5,389 nt of DNA, from NCBI GenBank assembly GCA_017880715.1, contig JADGRT010000235.1, forward strand, positions 1-5,389, read 5' to 3'. Of the stretch, positions 1 through 5,053 are shown piece after piece (the stretch's first letter is position 1; every line of letters begins with the position of its first letter). Both the position numbers and the translations under genes were made by a program. The notes under the pieces were generated by a model, which saw nothing but the letters and a program-made list of their open reading frames with translations, was not told where the DNA came from and did not search any database. Source of the stretch: Verrucomicrobiia bacterium (GTDB lineage Bacteria; Verrucomicrobiota; Verrucomicrobiia; Limisphaerales; UBA1319).

Positions 1-308
1 ACCTTCCGGCAGAATCTCGCCACGCCGTAACAGTACAAGCAGGGTGTCCCGGCTCATCGTACCTTTCTGCCAGGCAGCCACAGCAGCGTTCAATTCCTGC
101 GCCGTCATGGTGCTCATGTTAAAATCCGTTCCAGGAAACCAGCCGAGGCGCTCGGGGTGTCGGTGGTCCGGGCGGTGCTGGATCCGATTTTGAGCGTTTC
201 GTTTTTGTCGAACCCGCTCACCCAGGCCGTAGGCAACGCCGTGAAATGCATCCCGTGTTTGTAGTCAGCATCGAGGCGGTAGTGATCCAGGTTCACGGCG
301 ATCACGTC
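1..308 (-). pseudogene. Broken phage portal-like gene (DUF4055-type), runs off the left edge
   Basis: Two pieces in different frames of the minus strand resemble parts of one phage portal protein. Piece one (about 308 down to 129) reads DVIAVNLDHYRLDADYKHG, then HFTALPTAWVSGF and LKIGSSTA, ending ASAGFLE. This matches my memory of the central part of DUF4055 portal-like proteins. Its frame then closes at a stop (116-114). Piece two is in another frame from about 129 to the edge. It reads TDFNMSTMTAQELNAAVAAWQ and then SRDTLLVLLRRGEILPEG, like the C-terminal tail of the same family. The helical stretch expected between them is absent, so an internal deletion with a frameshift is inferred. Nothing portal-like is visible upstream of about 308, so the N-terminal half is gone too. 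An ATG at 117-115 overlaps the stop as ATGA and could start a small protein from piece two, but the TDFN residues before it argue for a remnant. The family call is from memory and moderately certain. Confidence 0.55.
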
Positions 309-455
309 ACACGCGCGGGACCAAAGCAAAACCAGGGCATTTTTCGGATTTTGTGCTTTTTCGCGGCAATGCGTGTGTTTTCCATTCCGCAGACGCCTCT
401 GCAATAATGTGGTGCCACGAGAAAAGCGTCGTCAGCAGAACTCCCGCAATCGAAT
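309..455. other. Gap between portal remnant and toxin remnant, no gene recognised
   Basis: I see no convincing gene here. Minus-strand reading frames run through from both sides but match nothing I know. The minus strand around 390-340 (GCCGCGAAAAAGC followed by A-rich sequence) resembles short intergenic motifs I associate with Verrucomicrobiota, but that is a weak impression. The portal-like homology probably ends at a breakpoint near 308. Confidence 0.4.
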
Positions 456-626
456 CTATGCCTCTTTCCCAAGCCGAAGGATGGCCGACCGAGTGGCTGG
501 ATCGAGGAAGAAACCGAGATCGTTTAAGTGGTCCAAGATCGGCTGCAAGGCAGGGATAATGCCGAGCTGCTTGGCCTTGAGCAGGAGACCACAAGTTCCC
601 GTCACCGTGATTCCATTTTCAGGCAT
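456..626 (-). pseudogene. C-terminal remnant of DUF3368 (PIN-type) toxin
   Basis: A 56-residue minus-strand frame starts at ATG 626-624 and ends at TAG 458-456. It reads MPENGITVTGTCGLLLKAK (residues 1-19), then IIPALQPILDHLNDLGFFLD and ends AILRLGKEA. This is the characteristic C-terminal tail of DUF3368 PIN-like toxins: a VTGT turn, the LLLKAK helix, then 'IPAL.P.LD.L...GF.L' and a final helix. Family members are usually about 150-165 residues. The first ~100, which carry the acidic PIN active site, are missing, so RNase activity is not expected. The ATG overlaps the 3' end of the upstream antitoxin by 8 bases (ATGCCTGA), the usual coupled layout, so the deletion seems to begin just inside the toxin start. 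It may still be translated as a small protein able to bind the antitoxin, but I treat it as a broken gene. Confidence 0.7.
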
Positions 627-870
627 GGTGCAGGTCTTCCTGCAATTCAGCTTCGCTCAGCCGAAAGGTCGGCACGCCATATTCGCCTAGTTTCATCAGG
701 AACAACGGCTTGGGAATTCCCGCCAGATCGGCAGCCGCACCCGCGGATAAGCGGCCCAGTTCGTGGAGCTTGACGGCAGCGGCAAGGCGAAGTTCATCGC
801 CGATTGCTTCCGGCGGCAGTTTCAACGCCAAACAGGTCTGATCCGGCAAAGAGAGAGTGATTTCACTCAT
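619..870 (-). CDS. UPF0175 family antitoxin (copy 1)
   Basis: 83 residues, full length for the small UPF0175 antitoxins that pair with DUF3368/PIN toxins. The layout is an N-terminal strand (ITLSLPD, residues 4-10), a helix around 20-38, then GRLSAGAAADLAGI (39-52) and the LxxLGEYGVP segment (58-67), which together resemble a helix-turn-helix. The tail LSEAELQEDL (71-80) would be the toxin-binding part by analogy. These antitoxins normally neutralise the toxin and repress their own operon. The gene looks intact, but the downstream partner keeps only its C-terminus. The start at 870 is the only ATG that gives the full N-terminal strand. No Shine-Dalgarno sequence is visible, and a possible promoter sits so close that the transcript could be leaderless. 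Confidence 0.82.
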   Translation of the reverse strand: MSEITLSLPDQTCLALKLPPEAIGDELRLAAAVKLHELGRLSAGAAADLAGIPKPLFLMKLGEYGVPTFRLSEAELQEDLHHA

Positions 871-876
871 AAAGGC

Positions 877-905
877 AGGTTAATGGATGTCTGAAGGCGA
901 GTCAA
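877..905 (-). promoter_or_regulatory. Candidate promoter of antitoxin copy 1
   Basis: On the minus strand TTGACT (905-900) is followed after exactly 17 bases by TAACCT (882-877). The first is a 5/6 match to the sigma-70 -35 box; the second is a weak -10 (first two bases and final T). Transcription would begin at about 871-870, on or next to the A of the antitoxin ATG. Seen by eye only. Confidence 0.35.
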
Positions 906-1021
906 TCCATCACGGGCAGTAAATTCTGCGGCACCCTAAGTGGATAGCGCTGTTGACCTGACCCTTTGTACTCACAATCGAGGTAGTGGATGGGCGACGT
1001 GTCAGAAACGACGATGCTCAC
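902..1021 (-). pseudogene. N-terminal stub of DUF3368/PIN toxin
   Basis: A GTG at 1021-1019 overlaps the stop of the upstream antitoxin as GTGA, the typical coupled toxin start. The frame reads VSIVVSDTSPIHYLD, which is the classic beginning of DUF3368/VapC-like PIN toxins: strand 1, the first catalytic Asp in SDTSP, then helix 1. Homology stops at about residue 14. The next ~24 codons (CEYKGSGQQRYPL onward) do not look like the family, and the frame ends at TGA 904-902, giving 39 residues against the usual ~150. Without the other acidic residues it cannot be an active nuclease. The break, at about 977, leads into sequence containing GGGTCAGGTCAAC, which may mark a mobile-element or rearrangement junction. 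Confidence 0.65.
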
Positions 1022-1284
1022 GACGGGGCGAGGATTTTGGCCAAGGTGGCGTGGTCAGCGGCTAAATCCGCCACGGAGTAATTCAGCGGCACCCGGCGTG
1101 CTTCGAGGAAGGCTTCCGTCCGCCAATAGTCCAGTCCCAGCAACTCACCGACCTGCCGGTGTGAAAGACGCCCCTCGCGATACCCCTCAATAGCCGCGGC
1201 CTCCCTGAAATGAAGGCTGACCGCGTCCGGGGTTTCTCCCCATTGGCGGGCGACTTGATCTGGCAATTCCACGGTGATGTTCAT
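1018..1284 (-). CDS. UPF0175 family antitoxin (copy 2)
   Basis: 88 residues with UPF0175 features: an N-terminal strand ITVELPDQ (3-10), a helical segment HFREAAAIEGYREGRLS (25-41), then VGELLGLDYWRTEAFL (45-60) and VPLNYS (65-70). A helical tail DLAADHATLAKIL (73-85) is the likely toxin-binding element. It is diverged from copy 1 but collinear with it (ITxxLPDQ near the start, GRLS in the middle, then xVP), so the two are paralogues or independently acquired relatives, not a recent duplication. Its stop overlaps the GTG start of the toxin stub, showing a former antitoxin-toxin operon. Upstream is only a weak purine run (AAAGAAAG) before the ATG. It now appears to lack a functional partner here. 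Confidence 0.82.
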   Translation of the reverse strand: MNITVELPDQVARQWGETPDAVSLHFREAAAIEGYREGRLSHRQVGELLGLDYWRTEAFLEARRVPLNYSVADLAADHATLAKILAPS

Positions 1285-1437
1285 GGCACTTTCTTTGAGT
1301 CTTGCGATTTATCCGTTTCAAGCTACCACAACCAGAACTGCCTGGCCATGTGAATCTTCGTGGATGCCCGCTGTTGCATTGCCCGCCTTTCTGGCCCATA
1401 AAGCTGAGGTGACCGCAACCATAAACTCGATGAATCT

Positions 1438-1448
1438 GCTCTCCATGA
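1438..1448 (+). repeat. Direct repeat GCTCTCCATGA, left copy
   Basis: An exact 11-base copy of the sequence at 1618-1628. The two copies lie on either side of the palindromic element, 180 bases apart and in the same reading frame. Confidence 0.5.
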
Positions 1449-1471
1449 ACGGGCCAAGAATCCGCCAGGTT

Positions 1472-1549
1472 TTGGACTGCGCCAGTCCCCTGGCGCTTTG
1501 GAACGTTCCAGGACCCACCGAAAAGCGGCAGAGGACTGCCGCAGTCCAA
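1472..1549. repeat. Compound palindromic repeat (two hairpin arms)
   Basis: Two 28-base arms (1472-1499 and 1522-1549) are inverted copies matching at 25 of 28 positions. Each arm is itself a hairpin with a 7-bp stem: GCGCCAG/CTGGCGC with loop TCCC (1479-1496), and GCGGCAG/CTGCCGC with loop AGGA (1525-1542). The 22-base spacer begins inside another perfect palindrome, TGGAACGTTCCA (1499-1510). The 'ggactgccgcagtcc' type sequence resembles dispersed intergenic repeats I associate with Verrucomicrobiota, from memory. The lack of a T-tract argues against a simple terminator. Confidence 0.7.
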
Positions 1550-1617
1550 GACGCTGACGCGGGGATGCCAGTCCCTCCGGTTTCACGGTGCCCATGCGCG
1601 GGTCGTGAACCGTGGCG

Positions 1618-1628
1618 GCTCTCCATGA
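1618..1628 (+). repeat. Direct repeat GCTCTCCATGA, right copy
   Basis: The second exact copy of the 11-mer at 1438-1448. It contains the start codon (1625-1627) of the GxGYxYP gene, so the translation start may lie at the edge of the repeat element. Confidence 0.5.
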
Positions 1629-3514
1629 TCCGTGAGAAATTGACACGCAGCTTGACAACATTATTTTTGGCCCTCGGCCTCACCTTGCTGCCGGGGGCTG
1701 ATCCGCCGCCTGCGACCATTTACACCTTCGATGCCCGGCCGCTCCGTCAACTGGATATACGCCAACCCGCCAACGCGGTCCAAGTGTGGGACACCCTGCA
1801 TCTGCTCGCCGCGCTGCAGGGGCTCGCCAATCGTCAATCGCCGCAATTCTACCTCTTTTACTGCGGCGAATTCGGCCTGGACACCGACCAGTTCTGGTTC
1901 GACTGGCTCCGTCAGGAAGATGGCTGGTTAAAATCGTCTTCGGTCACTCCCCTGCCCAATGTTGAGGCCTGTCTGCGGACATTCCGAACTAATTTCCTGG
2001 GATTGGTAGTGTACGACTCCAGGGTCCCAGCCACCGCCAACCTGGCTTCAACGGCGGCCGGTTGTGAAGATCTGTTGCCGGTGCGTTACGATCCGCAGCC
2101 GGGTTCCTGGTACGACCGGTTGGTGCGGCAGCGCCGATGGCCCGTCCGGCTGTGGCTGGTGAATCCCGACGGTTCTCCCAAATTCAAGGGATCCGGCCTC
2201 ATTCCCGACTCGTCCATGCCCTCCACCGGCAGCGCCAAAGCCGACGCTTACCTCTGGGCGTTGGCCCGGTACGTCAAAACCGGCCTCTGCAATCCACGCT
2301 TTGCCGGCTACTATCTCGATGCCTTCTGGCTGCAACAACCCACCCGCGGCGCAGCCGATCTGCACACGCTTTCCAATCATGATTATTTCATCGCGCGCAA
2401 AGCCTTCTTTTTCGACCTTTCGCCTTGGGGCGATGAAAAACCGAACGACGATCCTTACCAGCCGCTCGGCCTGGACCGCCGCGTTTTTTTGGAAGTTCTG
2501 CGCTCGCTCCATAATTCGGCTCGCGGCGATTTGATCAAGGTGGGCGGTTTCCCCCCGTGGCCATTCAAGTACACCAGTCATGCCTCGGCCGGAAAACATG
2601 AAGGCGTGGCGACCGAATGGGAATTCAGCCGGCTCATTTCGCAATTCAACGGTTATATGGAAGCCGATGCCGCCAGCTTATCCGCCCTGGCCAATGCCTC
2701 CTTCTATCAACATTACCCGCTCAGGAATCGGTATCCGCAGCCCAATGCCAAACGGACACCGGCCGATTGGAAAGCGCGCGGATACCTGATGGCCAATGGC
2801 CGCTTGGCCAACCGGCTTTTCGTGGGACATTATGTCGGCGACTACGACTCGCCCTCCTGGCTTTACAAGGCCGTGCCCGCCTTCTTCCGAGATCCGGCGC
2901 GCGGCAAAATCCCCCTGGGCTGGGCGTTTAATCCCAATTTGTCCGATCGCGTGCCGCAGGTCCTGGCCTACGCGTATAAGCAGGCAACCACGAACGATTT
3001 CTTCATCGCCGGCGATTCGGGCGCCGGCTATCTCAACCCGCGCGGATTGACGCTGCGCCCCGAATCCCAACTGCCCAGCGGCCTGGCTAAGTGGCAGATG
3101 CATTGCCAGAAACACTACGGCCAATGGGATATAAGCATCAGCGGTTTTCTGCTGGATGGCTCGGCGGGAACTTCGACCGATTTGGAATTCGCCGCCTACC
3201 GGACGTTCAGTCCCGATGGCCTGGGCACGCACTTCGAACGCGGCCCAAGCCTGCACCTGGGCATTCCCACTTGTCCGGAACAGGATCTGCCCGACAATGT
3301 TGTGGCCGCCGCGGACTTCATCGCCAGCCAGGCGGCCCAGGCCAATAAAGGCCCGGCGTTCCTTTGGGCGCGCAGCATCTTGAAAAGCCCCCAATGGTAC
3401 GTCGATCTCTCCGAGCAACTCCGTCTAAAGCATCCCCAAGCCCGCATCGAGGTGGTGGATCCTTACACCTTCTTCGGCTTGATTAAACTCCACCTGTCCC
3501 GATTCGCCCCTTGA
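1625..3514 (+). CDS. GxGYxYP family putative glycoside hydrolase, secreted
   Basis: 629 residues. The start at 1625 is chosen because it directly precedes a Sec signal peptide: basic IREKLTR, a hydrophobic core at 10-22, and a likely cut near LLPGA (21-25). The frame is open further upstream, but that part is repeat sequence. After the signal, FDARPLRQLDIR and LLAALQGLANR (60-70) match the N-terminal GxGYxYP domain. The C-terminal domain has the family signature region GDSGAGYLNPRG (463-474), where GAGYLNP fits GxGYxYP except Asn at the penultimate position. The family is listed as putative glycoside hydrolase and, as far as I know, its substrate is not established. Acidic and aromatic stretches such as GHYVGDYDSPSWLY suit a carbohydrate cleft. 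The Gfo/Idh/MocA gene follows after 32 bases, suggesting one transcript and a shared sugar-processing role. The ribosome site is weak (TGGCGG, about 1613-1618). Confidence 0.8.
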   Translation: MIREKLTRSLTTLFLALGLTLLPGADPPPATIYTFDARPLRQLDIRQPANAVQVWDTLHLLAALQGLANRQSPQFYLFYCGEFGLDTDQFWFDWLRQEDGWLKSSSVTPLPNVEACLRTFRTNFLGLVVYDSRVPATANLASTAAGCEDLLPVRYDPQPGSWYDRLVRQRRWPVRLWLVNPDGSPKFKGSGLIPDSSMPSTGSAKADAYLWALARYVKTGLCNPRFAGYYLDAFWLQQPTRGAADLHTLSNHDYFIARKAFFFDLSPWGDEKPNDDPYQPLGLDRRVFLEVLRSLHNSARGDLIKVGGFPPWPFKYTSHASAGKHEGVATEWEFSRLISQFNGYMEADAASLSALANASFYQHYPLRNRYPQPNAKRTPADWKARGYLMANGRLANRLFVGHYVGDYDSPSWLYKAVPAFFRDPARGKIPLGWAFNPNLSDRVPQVLAYAYKQATTNDFFIAGDSGAGYLNPRGLTLRPESQLPSGLAKWQMHCQKHYGQWDISISGFLLDGSAGTSTDLEFAAYRTFSPDGLGTHFERGPSLHLGIPTCPEQDLPDNVVAAADFIASQAAQANKGPAFLWARSILKSPQWYVDLSEQLRLKHPQARIEVVDPYTFFGLIKLHLSRFAP

Positions 3515-3526
3515 CTCGCCGGGCTG

Positions 3527-3533
3527 GGAGGGG
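3527..3533 (+). promoter_or_regulatory. Ribosome binding site deciding the Gfo/Idh/MocA start
   Basis: GGAGGGG lies 13 bases before ATG 3547. It supports that start over the in-frame TTG at 3511, which overlaps the upstream stop. The spacing is slightly long. Confidence 0.5.
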
Positions 3534-3546
3534 TGAAATCCACTCC

Positions 3547-4836
3547 ATGAAAACATTCAACCTTAACCTCAGCCGCCGCCGGTTTTTAACCACCACGGCC
3601 ACCTTGACCGCCGGAGCCGCCCTGCCCGCCTGGTTCATCGAGGAATCCAATAGTTACGCCGCCACCCCCAAGCCGGCCTCGCCCAATGACAAGCCCGGCA
3701 TCGCGCTGGTGGGCTGTGGCGGCCAGGGATCCGGCGATTGCAACTGGGCCAGCCAGTTTGGCAAGGTCATCGCCGTCTGCGATGTGGATCAAAAACATCT
3801 GGATACCGCCGCCGACAAGTTCAAGGCCGAACATAAATACACCGATTTCCGCAAGGTCATGGAGCGCGACGATGTCCATGTCGTCATTAACGGCACGCCG
3901 GACCATTGGCACACCCTGGTCAATCTCGCCGCCATCAAAGCCGGCAAGGACATCTATTCCGAGAAACCGCTGACCCTTTGCATCGACGAAGGCAAGCGGC
4001 TCGTGAAAGCCGTGCGCGAGCGCAAGACCATATTGCAGGTCGGCAGCCAGCAGCGTAGCGACGAAAAATTTCGGCTGGCCTGCGAGCTGGTTCGCAACGG
4101 CCGCATCGGGAAACTCGAGCATATCCTCGTGGCACTGCCGACTGGTCCCCGCGAAGGCCCCTTCAAACCCGAGCCGGTGCCGGCGGAATTGAACTGGGAC
4201 TTCTATCAGGGACAAACCCCCGCCGTCGCTTACACCTCCAAGCGCACGCATTGGAATTTCCGGTGGTGGTACGATTACTCGGGCGGCCAGATGACCGACT
4301 GGGGCGCTCATCACGATGACATTGCCCAGTGGGCCAACGGCACCGAGCGCAGCGGCCCCGTGGAAATCGAAGGCAAATCGCTCGTCGATATGATCCCCGG
4401 CGGTTACACGGCCGCGGCCGAATACGAAGTCAAATTCAAATACGCCAACGGCGTCCGCATGACCGTCACCAACCGCGTGCCCAACGGCCTTAAATTCGAA
4501 GGCAAGGAAGGCTGGATTTTCGTCACCCGCGGCGACATCAAAGCCAGCCAGCGCGAACTCCTGGAGGAGCCCCTGCCGGCGGGTGCCATCCGCCTTTACA
4601 AAAGCAACAACCACATGGGTAATTTCTTCGACAGCATCCGCTCGCGCAAAGATCCCATCTGCGACATCGAGATCGGCCACCGTTCCATCACCGTGGCTCA
4701 TTTGGGCGTGCTCGCCGTCCGCCTCGGACGCCCCCTCAAGTGGGATCCGGACAAGGAACAATTCGTCGGTGACGCCGACGCCAATAAGTGGCTCAGCCGC
4801 GAACAACGCAAACCGTACACCTACGACATGATTTAA
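3547..4836 (+). CDS. Tat-exported Gfo/Idh/MocA family oxidoreductase
   Basis: 429 residues. The ATG at 3547 gives an immediate twin-arginine signal: SRRRFL at 9-14, a hydrophobic segment TTTATLTAGAALPAW (15-29), with mature protein probably from about residue 40. A Rossmann NAD(P)-binding fold follows: GIALVGCGGQGSGD (51-64) as the dinucleotide loop and VIAVCDVD (74-81) with the acidic residue at the end of strand 2. NGTPDHWH (115-122) and the sugar-dehydrogenase hallmark EKP (139-141) come next. The C-terminal substrate domain has WNFRWWYDYSGGQMTDWGAHHDD, with His255/His256 and Asp257 as candidate catalytic or ligand residues. Members oxidise or reduce sugars and related polyols; some exported relatives (GH109-type) use NAD to cleave glycosides, so either activity is possible. 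The Tat signal fits export with cofactor already bound. The tandem GxGYxYP gene upstream suggests a joint role in breaking down a glycan. The substrate cannot be read from the sequence. Confidence 0.88.
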   Translation: MKTFNLNLSRRRFLTTTATLTAGAALPAWFIEESNSYAATPKPASPNDKPGIALVGCGGQGSGDCNWASQFGKVIAVCDVDQKHLDTAADKFKAEHKYTDFRKVMERDDVHVVINGTPDHWHTLVNLAAIKAGKDIYSEKPLTLCIDEGKRLVKAVRERKTILQVGSQQRSDEKFRLACELVRNGRIGKLEHILVALPTGPREGPFKPEPVPAELNWDFYQGQTPAVAYTSKRTHWNFRWWYDYSGGQMTDWGAHHDDIAQWANGTERSGPVEIEGKSLVDMIPGGYTAAAEYEVKFKYANGVRMTVTNRVPNGLKFEGKEGWIFVTRGDIKASQRELLEEPLPAGAIRLYKSNNHMGNFFDSIRSRKDPICDIEIGHRSITVAHLGVLAVRLGRPLKWDPDKEQFVGDADANKWLSREQRKPYTYDMI

Positions 4837-4842
4837 TCCGCC

Positions 4843-4860
4843 GCCAACCAGCAGGTTGGC
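4843..4860 (+). terminator. Stem-loop after the operon, possible terminator
   Basis: GCCAACC (4843-4849), loop AGCA, GGTTGGC (4854-4860): a perfect 7-bp stem 6 bases after the TAA stop. No T-run follows, so it is not a classical intrinsic terminator; it could stabilise the 3' end or help another termination route. Confidence 0.4.
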
Positions 4861-4884
4861 CCCACGCCCGCGTGTATTCCAAGC

Positions 4885-4940
4885 CACGGTCTGGACCGTG
4901 TGCCGGTGGTTTGCGTAGCGGCGACTCGGCAGAGCGCCGC
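4885..4940. repeat. Intergenic hairpin cluster
   Basis: CACGGTC (4885-4891) and GACCGTG (4894-4900) form a near-complete palindrome. A second inverted pair follows: GCGGCG (4918-4923) and CGCCGC (4935-4940) around an 11-base loop. The sequence resembles dispersed Verrucomicrobiota-type intergenic repeats in style, but only one copy is in this window. The remainder of the 4837-5053 gap holds an A/T-rich stretch (5015-5028) just before the sigma factor gene, with no clear promoter boxes. Confidence 0.45.
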
Positions 4941-5039
4941 CATCTTCCCGGTTTCGGGCAAAGAATGATACATCGGCTTCTACGGACTTCAAGGGCGTTC
5001 GAAACACCCGCTTAGAAAAAATATTTTGTCGGATTTCGT

Positions 5040-5043
5040 GAGG
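5040..5043 (+). promoter_or_regulatory. Ribosome binding site of the sigma factor gene
   Basis: GAGG ends 10 bases before ATG 5054. The alternative ATG at 5066 would be 22 bases away, so the first ATG is preferred, although many relatives begin at a position like the second. Confidence 0.5.
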
Positions 5044-5053
5044 CGGTGCCGAT

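Larger units (their letters stand above)
1285..1624. other. Divergent intergenic region with repeat sequence
   Basis: This 340-base stretch separates the minus-strand antitoxin from the plus-strand GxGYxYP gene. Frames are open across it on both strands, but none carries recognisable protein content; the plus-strand frame joins the downstream gene only because no stop happens to occur. It contains the compound palindrome at 1472-1549, a GGGA..TCCC mini-hairpin near 1562-1575, and the direct repeats at 1438-1448 and 1618-1628. I see no convincing promoter for either flanking gene. Confidence 0.6.

Noticed and set aside
1274..1624. Extension of the GxGYxYP frame upstream to 1274 (117 extra residues)
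   Set aside because: The extension runs through the palindromic repeat, shows no protein-like composition, overlaps the antitoxin start, and would bury a clear signal peptide that begins at 1625.
1640..1667. TTGACA at 1640-1645 (and again at 1652-1657) with TATTTT 16 bases after the first
   Set aside because: It resembles a good promoter but lies inside the signal peptide codons; a transcript from it would lack the start codon, and no suitable downstream start exists.
1318..1719. 133-residue minus-strand frame across the intergenic repeat
   Set aside because: Its sequence is a translation of the palindromic element and of the antisense of the signal peptide; no family is recognisable and there is no ribosome site.
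2678..3418. 246-residue open frame antisense to the GxGYxYP gene
   Set aside because: It is a shadow frame in GC-rich coding sequence, without family features.
3511..3546. TTG start for the oxidoreductase, overlapping the upstream stop
   Set aside because: It would put 12 extra residues in front of the twin-arginine signal; ATG 3547 has a GGAGGGG ribosome site and a standard Tat start.
4843..4940. CRISPR-like or tandem repeat structure after the operon
   Set aside because: The hairpins differ from one another and there are no regularly spaced identical repeats.
3586..5007. 473-residue open frame antisense to the oxidoreductase
   Set aside because: It mirrors the codon bias of a strongly supported gene on the plus strand and contains no recognisable domain.
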